A stretch of 64,000 bases of DNA from Argentina anserina (GCF_933775445.1 NC_065876.1:16926001-16990000); one strand, 5' to 3'; shown: positions 46,490-60,415, counted from the stretch's first letter. Made by a program: numbers and translations. The notes: generated by a model from the sequence alone, not told the origin.

Positions 46490-48216
46490 GTCTTCAAGAT
46501 ATAATTAACCTAGGACATGTGCTGCTCACATGATCAACTTGAGCAAAACCGACTATGTGTAAGTCAACACCGATAAACAGTAGTCGAAAAATTCTATAGA
46601 AACAGAAACACCAAAACTCCAAGAATCATAAAGGGACTCACTTTGCTTTCAGCTTTTCTTTTGTTTTCTGTTCTTGTATATTCATAATTTGGGAAGCGCT
46701 ATGTAAGTAATGTAACTAACAACCAAAGTAGAATCCAACTAAAATAAGCCAAGTGAACTAACTGAGAGCTCATGAAGGGGTTCATCTTGTAACACGAACA
46801 ATGTAAGTGATATATTCACTGATTTTCCATGCCTTCATTTGAACTAATGGCTAATATGTGAATCTAACACCCAGAAAATCACCATACATAACAAACAAGA
46901 GTATAAACCCTGAGGGTTTAGGTTGTTTGAATCAATATTAAATTATTAATAAAGAGCAACCAAGTCTCAATTGAATATTTGGAATCCATATAACAATGTT
47001 CAAAGGAAACAAATTGATCCCAAACAAACTCGATCCCAAGCAACCACCGATGTCCAAATTACAAAACCATACACAACATCCTTTAACACCATCAGCAAAA
47101 CGTATGGCAAAGAATTGCCAGACAAAATAGTAACCGAAGAAAACTAAAAAAAGAAAGGGGAAACGAGAAAGGCTTGAGCGAAAATGTTGGCAAGCCTTTT
47201 TTTGATATACGATATGACACCAAAAATGGAGTACCGAATCAGTGACCATTCGTTAAAGAGACTGATTGGTGATAAGGATGTGCACCTCAACTGTGAAGAA
47301 TTTGAGATTTGAAAACAGGAGAAAGACATAGGTCGGGAATCTGATATCGAAAGATCAGGAAGACATGGGTGAAGGGAGAAAGGATGAAAAGTAAAATGAA
47401 AATAAACCTGCCACCATCGGGGCAGTGATCAACCACGAAAGCGAGACTGGAAGGAAGTAGTGAACTGAGGAAAAAGGATGAGAGAAGAGAGAGCTTCTCT
47501 CTCCTAAGGGCGTGGCAAGCTCAGGGCCCTTTTTTGGTTATGACGTTATGTTAGTATCCAAACTCCCCAATTTAATTTCATCAAAAGACCTTCGAACTCT
47601 CCAATTTCAATCAATCGGATCCAATTGTTCATTCTTAGACTCTTCGTCCAAATTGGAAGTTAACTCAGGCAATGTGACTCATTTTAAAAGCTAATTGCAC
47701 ATTGAACGTTAAGTCGGTCAATTGTATGCATTTATATCATAAAATGATCATTTATCCCTTAAAATGGGTCCTATTGTCAAAATTAACGTTAATATTGGAT
47801 GAAAAATGAGCAAATTAATATGACTAACTAAAATTAGAGAGCTCGGGGGTTTATTTGAGGAAATTGAAAGTATATGTACTAATACGATGTTCCTTTCAAA
47901 GGGTCAATTGAATTTAATCCATTTTTTAGACATTACAGATTTAAACCCTTTAAAACACGGTTTGCCCCTATAGCTAATTTCGCCTTTTTTACTTTGTACC
48001 TTGTTAAATGTTTCTTTTTTTAATTACCTCAAAAAGACTTGCAACAAAAGCCTTTTTTACTTTGTATTGGCAGCTCCGTGTCAGCCAGAAAGAAGCCAAA
48101 CAACAAAAGCCGGCATTTTTTTATTTTGCTCCAACCTCCTCTGATCATCAGATAGTCTCTTCTCTTCTGTTGAGTCAAACTCTCAGATCGAACGTGTTTT
48201 GTCTGTTTAGGCCGAC
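46490..48216. other. Intergenic region upstream of the GST gene
   Basis: AT-rich sequence without a convincing frame. 48050-48216 is probably promoter and 5' untranslated region of the GST gene. The - strand frame at 46938-47249 has no family features. Confidence 0.5.
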
Positions 48217-49853
48217 ATGGGTGATCCCCAACTGAAACTGTATTCCTACTTCAGGAGCTCTTGCTCTTACCGTGTCCGGATTGCCCTCAACCTCAAAGGT
48301 TTCATTTCCCCCCATCAAAATTCATTTACTTATTCCAACATGAAATTCATTCTCAGTATCTCAAAATCTTACACTTGAAGTTGTGTTTGTGTATGTACAA
48401 AGCTGTAAACTTGTTGGAGGGAGAACAGTTCAGTCCTGGTTAGTCCTCACACTTTGAAATCATCTCTATATTTATCTATGTATTTGTGTGTGTTTCTGTT
48501 TTGACTTGATGTTGGTGTTGGTGGTTTTTTTGTGTGTGGCAGAGTTTAGAAGCTCAATCCTATCGGCTATGTGCCGGTGCTTGTGGATGGGGACATAGCT
48601 GTTTCCGATTCATTTGCCATTTTATTGGTCAGTCTGTGTGTTCTTTATGCGATTAGCTTGATCTTCTTTGGATATGCATTATGTTTTAATTAGGTTCTTG
48701 TCATATTTCGCAGTATTTGGACGAAAAGTATCCACAACATCCATTGCTACCTAAAGACCTTCAACGAAAGGCCTTTAACCTCCAGGTAAGTCTCGTTTCA
48801 GAGATATTGGGTCTCTTTTGTTATGAATTTGGTCAACTGTTTGGATGGGTTTGCATGGATAAGTCAATGCACTGCTTCTTACTAAGTGACTGGATTTTCA
48901 TGTTCTCATGGCTGCAACAACCCCATAGTCATATCTTGAACTCCAGAGTAGAATTGACTTGGCAACACTTGTTTGCATGGACAAGAACTGTGTCATCTTA
49001 GTACCTTACCTGACATAGTATCATTCTAGACGGACCTAAATGACATTGGTTGTAGTTTTTATTGTGTGTTGATACTTAGTATGCAGCTGAATGATCCTAA
49101 ATCTGTTAGAGAATTATGTCATCATCTAGTTTTATGATATACTTTGAGTTTCGTGTGAGTTTGCTAATGCTTTAAATGTTTTGTTATGCTTAAGTCCAAA
49201 TACACTTAGTTTGTAAGTTTTTGAAGGTATTGATGCTATTTTCTTCTCCCTGTGTTGATGTCTAGGCCGCAAACATTGTTTCCTCAAGCATACAGCCCCT
49301 TCAGAATCTGGCAGTACTGGTAACTAGCTGGATGCTTTTGCTAGTTCATACTTTGTAACGCTTTCATTGTTAGTGCTGTATTATCATCCAATCATTAACA
49401 TTGATCTGACTCATTGCTTTCGCAATTACAGAAGTACATTGAAGAAAAGGTTAGTCCAGATGAGAAAATGGAATGGGCTAAAGTTCATATTGGGAAAGGT
49501 TTTGCTGGTGATCTTTAGAAAAACTTTTCATTGAAATTCCAAATAATCCTACATCCCCCCGCCCAAAGAAAAAAGAAAGGAATCTTTCCAGAAAACCACA
49601 AATTTGAACTTAATGGTTTTCTTTCTCTAGCCCATGGAAGAAAAAAGGATAATAGTAATAATTTTTCCTCAGTCTTACTTCTCTAGCACAATGGTAAAAG
49701 TCTTAGTATGTGCTTATTCATATTCCCGTGAAAAATTTAAGTCTAATATCTTCTATTCATTTCTTTCAGCTCTTGAAGTTCTACTGAAAAACTATGCAGG
49801 AAGATATGCAACTGGAGATGAAGTTTCCTTTGTATGTTTGATCAATTTTGTCT

Positions 49854-50110
49854 TTCCATCTTATGTAGTAGTAGGGGTAACTTTTGTTGCAAAATTAAAC
49901 AACCATTTTGACTACAATTGCATAAGTCATAACGTTTAGCTCACATCATTGTTTACAAACCATACAGAAAAATCATGCAACTTCCATCTTATGTAGTAGG
50001 GGTAACTTTTGTTGCAAAATTAAACAACCATTTTGACTACAATTGCATAAGTCATAACGTTTAGCTCACATCATTGTTTACAAACCGTACAGAAAAATCA
50101 TGCAACTTCA
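49854..50110. repeat. Tandem duplication in GST intron 7
   Basis: Two adjacent units of about 128 bp (from CCATCTTATGTAGTA to AATCATGCAACTTC) differ at only a few bases, including a lost GTA and one A/G change near CAAACCATACAG. Recent tandem duplication. Confidence 0.9.
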
Positions 50111-50920
50111 ATGCTCCCCAAGTACTTAGACTCGTGTTTTCAGTACTTTTAGACATTTTGCAAACTAAATTTAACAATTGAGATTACTATAACCATTGCC
50201 TTGAAAGATAATCACAATATTGAAGATATGCCCATTTTATACAATTGAACAGAGAAATACCAGTGGACCATCGTGAACATTATTAATCTCTTAGAACCAA
50301 AGTGGTTGTGAGGTTCTGGACCTCAGGATTTCAATACTAGTTGGTGTGAAATAACTTTGTTTGGAGAAAATTATAATATATCTAAAACATTTTGATGAAT
50401 AATTGCAGGCTGATATATTCCTAGCGCCCCAGATTCATGTAGCTTTTATAAGGTACAATCTAGACATGGTACTGCTCCTTTCTTGTTTCGATTAAAGTTA
50501 TAACCATAGGATATGTATATAAAAGGGAAATTATTCAACTGGTAGTGTAAGATTGATTCATGTCTTTGTGACATGGCGTGTTTGTTTTCCTGTTATTTTT
50601 TGTTTGAGAATTGAATTAGTCCTTTTCAACTGTTCTGACTCCTGATAGATCAATCACATTATGCAATTTCTATGTGCCTTTGCTTTCTGTAGTACTTAAC
50701 GATTGAGGCATCAAATAGAGGTCAAAGAACCTTATCATGCATCTGCACTTCTTTGGGCCACAATTATCTATTGCCTATGATGTATAAGAAACTGCATTTT
50801 TTATACATTGAGTTAAAGTCTATTGTGGCCTGTCCGTTTGAATTTATTCTGTGGTAAGTTCAGCAAAAGAAAAGGGTATTTGTATATATTTGGTCCTAGA
50901 GTAGTTATAGAATGATGCAA

Positions 50921-50930
<10 letters not shown>

Positions 50931-50959
<29 letters not shown>
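50931..50959. repeat. (AAT)n microsatellite
   Basis: Nine to ten AAT units in GST intron 8. Confidence 0.95.
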
Positions 50960-50960
<1 letters not shown>

Positions 50961-51597
50961 TATTTGACTAGTTATATAGAGTGCTTGCCTAGCAGATTTG
51001 CTTCCGGACTTGGTAAAAAATGCATGCTTCAGGAGTGTACACTCAACTTAATTCACCAGTTCTTTGCTGTAAAGAGTTATAACTTTTGGCAACTATAATT
51101 TGCAGTCCAAATATTGAAATTTACTTAAAATAAGGCCCGAGTCCAACATTAGCTAGTGCATAGCACTAGAAAACTTTACCTATGGCTTGTGGCTCATACC
51201 TTATCTGACAAGCTAGTCAGGCTAACTTGGTTTTGTTGACCCTTTTTAGTTATTAATATAAAATTGCCTCGGTCCCTTTCAGTATGATTTTAATTGGTAA
51301 CATTGCTTTTGCATTTATTTCGAATATTTCTATCAACTAGCTGCTTGTTTCTATTGTCATTTTAACAGCCCCTTCTGTTGCTCATGCTGATTGTAGCCCT
51401 TAACTAATTCTCTGTTCCTTCAAAGTTTTTAGTCTAAATGTCAAGTGCTTTTGCCATCTGCATTTTTCATGAGTTTCTTTCCTCAATTGTTTGTACAGAC
51501 CCAGTTCCCCCTTTTGTCCAGATTGCATGAGGCATACAATGAGTTACCAGCATTTGTAGATGCTAGACCAGATAAGCAGCCGGATGCTCCTTCATAA

Positions 51598-53311
51598 GAG
51601 TTGTCGGCAATTTCAAGAGGTATGAAGTGATATTTCATGTCTATTATGTTGGGTATATTAGACAACATATATAAGCTTTCTGCTTACATTTGGCAAATGA
51701 ACACAGATGGGCATGTATTTACTGTATTTGAGTTTTTTGTTTATTTTGGTGCTTCAGAGATTTTTCCATCCTCCTGAAACCATCTCTTTAATTCTAATCA
51801 ACCTTTCCTATCCCAATTGCAGAAATATTGCCACCAACTAAGGTTTTCGTTGACGCATTCAGAACGTTGTAACAGAGTAATACTAAGATGTATGAATAAG
51901 GGGTTGTCTGAAATAGAACAGCTTGAAATTGCAGTGTTGTAAAGTGATGTAATTGTCTGGATTTATGTTATAAATTTTTGGATGATACAGCTTCAACCTT
52001 CTATGTACATTAATCGTATTTTAAAGATCGAGAAGTCATGAACATATCACTTTCTATACTTTTTTTCAGATTTCCACCGATGCTTCTTCTGGTGTGGTTC
52101 CACTTGTCTAGCAAGTTAGATACCTATAGATGCCGAATGGTATGCGGTGCATTAAACAAATCCCCAAAATTCCCTAGTCAAATTGATGCCATCATGATAT
52201 CTTAATTAAGAATCCCTATTATTCAAAAAAAGAAAAAAAAAAGCTACTGTCAAATCATTCTTGAGATTTCTACATTAACAACAAAATACCTAAGTCGAAT
52301 TCATGGGTCCTAAGCTTCACGTCAAGTCGTTAACCCATTGAAGAAGTAAGAATTAGGATCTTAGACTCGGTCTTTTGTCTGAAAAGAACTTCACCATTAG
52401 ACACGTTAAACCACTGAAGTAGTAATAACTGGGGCTTAGGATTGTCTCAATAACACTTCACCTTTAGAGTAACGTTCTTATGATTCGTGCACTTCACCAA
52501 TTAGTGACATTTAATTGTTAGTGCAGAAACTCGTTCCATTGGCGAATTTGGGGGGAAGGAATTCCATTCCCATATCTTTATGGACACATAAGGCAGAAGG
52601 TGGATGTTGACATGGTTTAATGGAATGGGGTATACAGACTTCTCAACTTGGTGGGTTACCCCTCACTTCATCACTTGCAGATTGACAGCTGAGCTTGAAA
52701 GAAACATGTATGCCATGGAACCAACTCAATTATTGACAAGGCCATAGGATTAGTCTAAACCCTAATCCGCACTCCATCCAATCAACTATGAGCCCTTTCA
52801 CAAGTTGTAGCTGAATATTGCTTCTCTGATAACGACTCGAGAGAAGAGAGGAGACATTTCTCCATGTTCTAATAATAAAGTTACCAACCAACCTCAGTCA
52901 AATGATTGTTGAGTTCCATATTTTGTTTTCAACTCCTACAGTGGATATATCCAAACTAAAAGAATCGGTTGAATGGTTCTACTTGTGACATCTACAACTT
53001 GCTCTTTTGTTGCTACTATTGGCCTGTGTTTTTTTGTAGTATATCATAGCTATTGAATTTGTGTATAGCATAAACCACTTGCTTGCAATTATACTCTTCT
53101 TAACTACGTCCAACAACAATGAAAAGCTACCATTGTCCGTCTGTGCTGTATTAGATATCAGTGAGCATTTGACGTAATAGCTGCCAGAATAATGATATTG
53201 ATCTTGAATGGTTGACGTTGACCATAGTGTTAGATGATATAATCATTACCAAAACGTCGGTCTGAGTTCCAGCTGAAGCTTTTCTGAAGTATAGCAGTTT
53301 TAAATAGAGCA
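51598..53311. other. GST 3' region and receptor-kinase promoter
   Basis: 51598-52000 looks like the GST 3' untranslated region, with a possible intron from GTATGAAG (51619) to CAATTGCAG (about 51832). 52700-53311 is the upstream region of the receptor kinase; it is duplicated in diverged form at 60480-61086. Confidence 0.55.
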
Positions 53312-56300
53312 ATGGATCAGAGAATTCAGGTGTTTCTGCTTCTTATATTCGCTCCTTTGCTCGTTTTAGCCAATCATCAGACAAGTATTGAGGATGGTAA
53401 GCTCACTATAGCTACTATTTGCTATGCTAATGCCGTTTATTTGTTAAAATCTGTTGAAGGATTTTGTGCCTTCAATTTAGCTTTCTAGATAATATGTCAT
53501 TAGGCTTTGTCAATAAATTTCCGAATGCTGAAGTGACCGACGTTTTCAACCAACAGTGCAATTTTCTGTATGTTGTAAACCAGATCTCAGAGAAAGTAGT
53601 ATATGATAATCAATTCTTTCACATTCATTGAGGAACCGTTTTGAGAAACAGAATTTCTGATGTCAGATTTGACATCAGAACTGCTTAATTTCATCTAATT
53701 ACGAATAAGAATTTGATTCTTTAGTCTCTTGGTAGTTTAGAATTACACTTCATTAAGAAATGCTCAGTCAGCCTTGAGAACAAGCAATTCTCAACTGCTG
53801 CTAGGATACTATAGGTTGGTGGAATTGGGTTGTTTAAGGTGCTTTCATAAACTTGTCAAGTTGTTATCATATATGGTTTTAGCTGGGAACTAACTTCGTA
53901 ATCCTTTTTAAGTTTGTAATTTCTGTCTGATTCAATTGATGGGAGAATTCTTCTATGATAACTCAGCTTTTGCAATATTTGATTAATGCAGTTACTGGTT
54001 TAAAATCTCTGATGAAACTATGGACTTACACTCCTCCAAGTTGGGGGAGTCCAGATCCATGTGAAGATGGTTGGGATGGCATTGGGTGTACCAACATGCG
54101 TGTGGTCTCTTTGTACGATTTTAATACTTATCATAATGCCTTTAATCATGCAGTATTTATATCTGTATATTCCAGTGTTTGATATTCCAAAGTGTCTTGT
54201 ATCTTTCAGAACATTATCAAGTATGAATTTGACTGGCACACTCTCTGGAGATATTGCACAGTTATCTGAACTACAAATTTTGTGAGTCTTCGGATACCCT
54301 TTTCTCTTCTACTTCTATTTCACATGAAGCTGATGTATTTCAGCAACTGGCCAATCTATACTATTTGTTATTCAATATGATGGTCACTAAATTCGCTGCA
54401 CAATCTCAAGGCTTCATGAATTTGAATTGTTACATATATATATCCTCATAAATAATTGATCAGAAACGATTCTACACACTTTCATAACTAGATAGATCAA
54501 AACCTTGAATAAAATCCTTAAGTACTCTAACTTTTCTTTCACGAGTCTCTTCATCTAGGGATCTATCTTACAACAAGGGCCTGACAGGACCACTCCCACT
54601 CGAAATTGGGAGTTTGAAGAAGCTAACTAACATGTAAGGATGTTTTACGTGGAGACCAATTTTCGAAAAATCACAATGTCATTGTAACATGTTGTCAGTA
54701 AAATTGCTCCCTCGATTCCATTGCAGAATCCTGGTTGGGTGCAGTTTCTCTGGTCCAATTCCTCCTTCTATAGGGTCCCTACAAGAGCTAATATCCCTGT
54801 AAGAAATGTGCATTTCTTCATAAAATTTTCACTTCTCATCTAAAAGATGAACATTAATTCTTACAGGTGCTCATTGTGCTCTTTTCGTTTATGAAAACCA
54901 CAGATCTCTGAATTCTAACAGATTCAGTGGGAAGATCCCACCTTCCATTGGTAATCTGTCTAAACTATATTGGCTGGATCTAGCTGACAACATCCTTGAA
55001 GGATCCATCCCAGTTTCTGCTGGTGGTGAACCTGGTCTGGACATGCTCAGTCATTGCAAGCACTTGTATGTCCACTTTGTTTTTAATTGTTATTGGTGGT
55101 TGAGTTTCCTGTAAATGTATATTTCGTTCATTTAAGACTCTATTTTTTGCAGTCATCTTGGAATGAATAATCTCTCTGGCCAAATTCCATCAAAGCTTTT
55201 CAACTCAAACATGAGTCTGATACACGTGTAAGATGAAATACATGAAAACATCCACACACATTTATTGGAAAAGTAGGCATAATTTGATGCTTGGAAACTG
55301 CTTACTGAAAGTGTACATTGTATCCCTTTTGAGTCCTCTTTTTGTTAGTGGCTGTTTTCGAACAAGAATTTCTAGCTCCTCAACTCTCTAATATAGTGTC
55401 TCTGTAGATTAATTATCTTTCTCAAACTTCCCTTGTACATGTCTTGCTCAGGCTCTTCGAAAGAAATGAACTCTCCGGCAGCATACCTTCCAGCCTTGGA
55501 CTTGTAAAAACTTTGGAGGTCGTGTGAGTATCATTGCCACGATTTCTCTATTACATTATGCAGATTCTATTTTTGGTTCTCAAATTCTCTCAGTGAGGCT
55601 CTTTTCATGAAGTACAAATGGTTACAGGCGATTTGATGGAAACATGTTAACTGGGCCTATTCCTGCAAGCCTCAGCAATCTTACCAGTGTTTCTCAGATG
55701 TGAGCAGATTAAAACCTTGGCATATATTACTTCATTACTATTTCAGGGGAATTGTTACCAATTAGTATGAAAAACCTTATGGAGGCATCTTGTGTTCATT
55801 TGTTAGGTTCTTGTCAAACAACAAGCTGAGCGGCCCTGCTCCTGACCTTTCTGGCATGACCCTTCTTCACTATGTGTACGTTATAAAAATTTCAACTAGT
55901 GCTTTTGCTTCCCCGTCACTCAGTGTTGTAGACTTATAGTAGTCAGCTTATCCAACTTTAATTTGTCCATGATACTCATATTTGAATCAATCATTGTTGA
56001 TCTTACCACCAGAATATACATTGTGTTTGGTGTTTTTAACTCACTTTGTAATATGATTTTCATTTTTCTTTGTCTTCGTCTTTTCTTTCGCAGGGATTTA
56101 AGCAATAACAGTTTCGAGTTATCTGATATTCCACCATGGTTTTCGACACTCGATTCTTTGACCACATTGTATGTCCTTTGTCAACCCTCCTGTTCCATGT
56201 GTGTGACATATGCATCTGAACGAGAAGTTTACATTGTTTTGTAACCTTTTCATATTTTAAACCAGAATCATGGAGGACACACAACTTCAAGGAGAAATAC

Positions 56301-59300
56301 CTGCTGCTCTTTTCAGCCTTTCAAACATACAGACTGTGTGAGTACTGGCATGGCGTGATTTCATATACCACTATAAGTAATAAATAAATGCTGAAGTTCA
56401 AGTTCCCTTATTTTTTTGAGAAGGAGCAATCTTCTAATATTTTTGTGAGATATATGATGTGGTGACAGGGTCCTGAAGAACAACCTGCTGAGTGGCACTT
56501 TGGATATTGGCACTCCCAGCACTCAATTGGAAGTCATTGATTTACAAAATAATCAAATTAGCGAATACAAAGGAAATGAAGGATACAGTGGTACTTTGAT
56601 GTAAGCAAATCTTGATAGTATCTTTGTGCAGTTTTTCCTCTAATACAATATATTGCCAAAACAAATGAGAATGATTTCTAGTCGTATGATTCATTCTGCA
56701 TAATATGTTGTCCATTTGTCTAATTACATTTTGGATTGCATTTATTATACTTAGACTATCTGGTGAATGGGAAATAAGTTGCTTAGGTAGGCTATTTATC
56801 TAGTTTCTTTGTCCTGCTGCAGACTTGTTAAAAATCCAGTTTGTGACGAAAGTGGTGCGTCACCTAATTACTGCAAGATTTCGAGTTCATCTGATATCCC
56901 CCCATATGTAACATTGCGAAATAACTGTGTTCGAAGTCCCTGTGACTCTGATCAGGTTTCAAGCCCCAACTGCATATGTGGATATCCATATGAGGGCACT
57001 CTAATCTTTAGAGCTCTTACCTTCTCAGACTTGGACAACTCAACTCACTACCACGAGCTTGAGAAGGCCCTCGTGAATTTTTTCTTATCCCGTCAACTTA
57101 ATGTTGATTCTGTCTCTTTAAGTAATCTCACCAAGGATTCCCTTGCATACCTTAGATTGAGCCTAGCAGTATTCCCAGCATCCCAAGGTCATTTCAACCA
57201 AAAGGAAGTTTCTGGTATTTCTTATTTGCTTAGTAACCAAACATTCAAGCCGCAGAAATCTTTTGGACCATTCTATTTCATTGGTGATGACTATGAATAC
57301 TTTGCAGGTAATTGTTTATTAATTTTTCATGCAGCAGGAAATAAAGAGTTGCAAATTTGTTATATATGTTGATACATCTTTCGGTGTCTCTTCTATTAAT
57401 GCAGCTGAAACAGAAGTATCATCAAAATCAAAGAAATCGTCTAATGTGGCAATTATTATCGGAGCAGCAGCTGGTTGTTCTGTTCTTGTGCTAGTATTAG
57501 TCCTGGTAGGAATTTATGCAATTCGCCAGAAGAAAAGAGCAAGTAGAGCCATTGATCAAAACAATCCTTTTGGTAACTAAGACAAATCCTTTTTCATTTC
57601 AAGTCCTGTCATATCACATATATATTATTCCTGTACTTGCGACCACACCAATTTTGTCAATCAAATGCAGGAAAATGGGATGTGAATAATAAGAGCAGGG
57701 GTAGTGTTCCTGAATTAAAGGGTGCTAGGTCGTTCTCATTTGAAGAGCTCATGCAATACAGCAACAACTTTTCAGAAGAAAATGATGTGGGATCTGGGGG
57801 CTATGGGAAGGTAACCCTTTATTTATGACTGTTGTTTAAGATCATATCCTAGATAACGGGTTTGATGGACAGTTCAGCAACTTAACATGTCTCAACATGT
57901 AGTTATTACTCTTTCTAGATATATATGTTCTACAATATTGATCCTTAAGACCACTTATCTAGTTACTGTTTACATCTTATAGGTTTACCGTGGAACTCTT
58001 CCCACAGGGAAACTGATTGCCATAAAACGAGCTCACTCAGAATCCATACAAGGAGGACATCAGTTCAGATCTGAGATTGAGCTTCTTTCACGGGTGCATC
58101 ATAAGAACCTTGTCAGCCTTGTAGGATTTTGTTTTGACCGAGGCGAGCAGATGCTGGTGTATGAGTATGTAGCAAATGGGACTCTTAAGGATAGTCTTTC
58201 AGGTAATAACTAAATCTGTTTACATGAATACTCTAACCTTCTAATAACCGACACATATAATGTATACGCATATTGATGTCTGAATGTGAAGTCTTGATTC
58301 ATAATCTAATTAAGAATACTATAGAATCAGAGCGTTTTCTCATTGACAGAGATGTAAGGAGTTTAGATGAATTTGAGATTGAATAAGTAAGTGTGATCAC
58401 CAATTCACCATAGCAACACAATGGTATCAGAATAAAAATTAAGCTTAATAAGCAGAGGCACTGAACCTCGCAACTTTGAAATAGTAAGCTAGTCAGCAGT
58501 TCAGTCTATCTTTAACTCGATCTACTTCACCAACAAGTAGACAGTTACAGGACCTACAGTAATGAAAGTTTAAAAAGAAAATCCATTATTGAGAGCCAAT
58601 GTATATTGTACAAAGGGAATACAATAGGCACACCTCAGCTGCATTTCATATTCTTATTATGCTTATTCGGTGTTACACACTAAATTGTCTATGCAGGTAA
58701 ATCAGGAATCAGATTAGATTGGCAGAGGAGACTTAAAATAGCACTTGGTACAGCTAGAGGCTTAGCCTATCTTCATGAACTTTGCCAGCCTCCAATTATA
58801 CACAGAGACATAAAATCAACCAATGTTCTGTTGGACAATAACTTGTCTGCAAAAGTTGCTGATTTTGGTCTCTCCAAGTCCATGGGTGACAGTGAGAGGG
58901 ATCATGTCTCCACTCAAGTTAAAGGAACAATGGTCAGTTCTCATCAACACTTTAAATAAGAATTTATCAAAAGTGAAATAAAGAGTATTTTGCAGTTACT
59001 AGCCATTGAATTACTGAATACAATGGCCAAGAAAACTAGCTATTGAATTAAAATTATTTTAGGTTGACTGTATTGAGGATTTTACATGCATAAGACTAAG
59101 CAATCCCTTAATTTTTTGTAGGGTTACATGGATCCTGAATATTACATGACGCAACGATTGACAGAGAAGAGTGATGTTTATGGTTTTGGAGTTCTAATGT
59201 TGGAGTTGCTTACTGCAAGAAGACCAATAGAACAAGGGAAATATATTGTGCGAGAAGTGAAATTGGCAATGGACAAGACTAAAGAATTATACAACCTTCA

Positions 59301-59589
59301 TAAAATCCTGGATTCAACCATTGGTTTGGGACCAACACTCAAAGGTTTAGAGAGGTTTGTAGATCTTGCAATGACTTGTGTTGAAGAAGAAGGAGCCAAC
59401 AGGCCTACAATGGGTGACGTGGTAAAAGAGATTGAAAACATCATGCAGCTTGCTGGTTTGAACCCTAATGCCGAATCGGCATCCACTTCTGCAAGCTATG
59501 AGGATCAGGCAAGCGCTAAGCATCCTTACAGCAGTGAGGCTTTTGAGTATAGTGGTGGATTTCCAGCTTCAAAGATAGAGCCGCTGTAG
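53312..59589 (+). CDS. LRR receptor-like kinase, HPCA1 group, 19 exons
   Basis: Membrane receptor kinase with intact frame: exons 53312-53396, 53992-54112, 54210-54281, 54559-54633, 54727-54798, 54904-55065, 55153-55227, 55452-55523, 55628-55699, 55807-55875, 56094-56168, 56266-56337, 56469-56600, 56823-57307, 57405-57572, 57671-57810, 57983-58202, 58697-58932, 59122-59589, totalling 2871 nt (956 codons). Signal peptide ([13 protein letters not shown]) about 8-23; LRR N-cap ([16 protein letters not shown]); LRRs mostly one per 69-75-nt exon; Cys block NNCVRSPC and NCIC; one membrane span near 560-585. The kinase has GSGGYGK, Lys of [12 protein letters not shown] and VADFGLSKS, so it looks catalytically competent. 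Arabidopsis HPCA1 of this group senses extracellular hydrogen peroxide; ligand here unknown. Confidence 0.93.
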
Positions 59590-60242
59590 AAGGCATGATT
59601 GTACAACTAGAATATTTAGTAACTAGCTTGCTTCTTCACTCTTGTTATATCAGTGATTGGTATTCATGGATATATACATGTAATTAGTTGTAATTATAAC
59701 ATCTGTGTGCGTTCAACATACTTTAAAAAAAAAAAAAACTCTATGCGTCCAAAATTTACTGCTGCGACTGTATTGACAAGTATGTGCTCTCTATTATCAA
59801 GTAAGCATCAAATAAATATTTTGATGCTGTACTGTAAACAGTAATGGGTTTTTTTTCTAGCAGCTATAAGGAACCGATGCAAGCTCGCTAGACTTGTAAT
59901 TTGTTACCTGGAGCTTGGATAAATGGTACGAACGGAAGAGGATGGGGAGACGATTCTGGCCATCATCGATCTAGCTCTCCTACCATCACTACCTCCTCAT
60001 CTTCTTGCAAAATTAAACGTATACTTCAGGACCATTCAGGAAATTAGGAGAGCTTACCACACACTTGCTACTACAGAACGTTGTGTCATATTTACTATTC
60101 AATCTGTAAATGTTTTCCTGTGACTCTAGCTGCATGGGGCATCTAGCTATATATTGCAACTGTTTTCTCTGACTAATCTTCTCTGGTGCCCTACCAATTA
60201 GCTACAACGTACGTTACCTAAGCTGCTATTACTACCATGAGA
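59590..60242 (+). other. Receptor-kinase 3' region
   Basis: Untranslated tail and intergenic sequence; poly-A tract at 59726-59738. The frame at 59923-60123 (66 codons) has no recognised family and no supporting signals. Confidence 0.45.
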
Positions 60243-60415
60243 GGGTAAAAGAGATTGAAGAAGACATCTGAACCCGTATCGATCAGCATCTACTTACGCA
60301 AGCTAGCTATATACGAGGATCAGGCCAGAACTAAGCATCCTTACATAAGAATAAGGTCGTTGATTATAGACTATAATTTAAATTATAGTGGAGGATTTCC
60401 AGCCTCAAATTGGTG
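60243..60415 (+). pseudogene. Degenerate last-exon copy of the receptor kinase
   Basis: Aligns with 59425-59575 of the intact gene: GGTAAAAGAGATTGAA, GAGGATCAGGC, TAAGCATCCTTAC and GGATTTCCAGC blocks recur in order, with indels and stops. It is a relic of a tandem copy whose body has been lost. Confidence 0.8.

Larger units (their letters stand above)
48217..51597 (+). pseudogene. GSTZ: Zeta-class glutathione transferase, frame-damaged
   Basis: Zeta GSTs act as maleylacetoacetate isomerase in tyrosine breakdown. Nine exons are readable: 48217-48298, about 48372-48438, 48543-48627, 48714-48785, 49266-49319, 49432-49507, 49770-49831, 50409-50468 and 51499-51597. The N-terminus has the zeta signature SSCSYRVRIAL. 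Later blocks include NPIGYVPVLVDGDIAVSDSF, DEKYPQHPLLPKDL, NIVSSSIQPLQNLAVL, YATGDEV and LHEAYNELPAF; the end QPDAPS is typical. Exon 2 has an unexpected TGTGTTTGTG insert before YKAVNLLEGEQFSP and no matching acceptor phase. Exon 3 is one base short before KLNP. If these are real the gene is dead; the other seven exons are clean. Confidence 0.85.

Noticed and set aside
46938..47249. 103-residue - strand frame with hydrophobic stretches
   Set aside because: Composition follows T-rich DNA, and there is no homologous pattern or gene signals.
59923..60123. 66-residue frame after the receptor kinase
   Set aside because: No recognised family and no supporting signals; may be chance in the 3' region, though I cannot rule out an exon.
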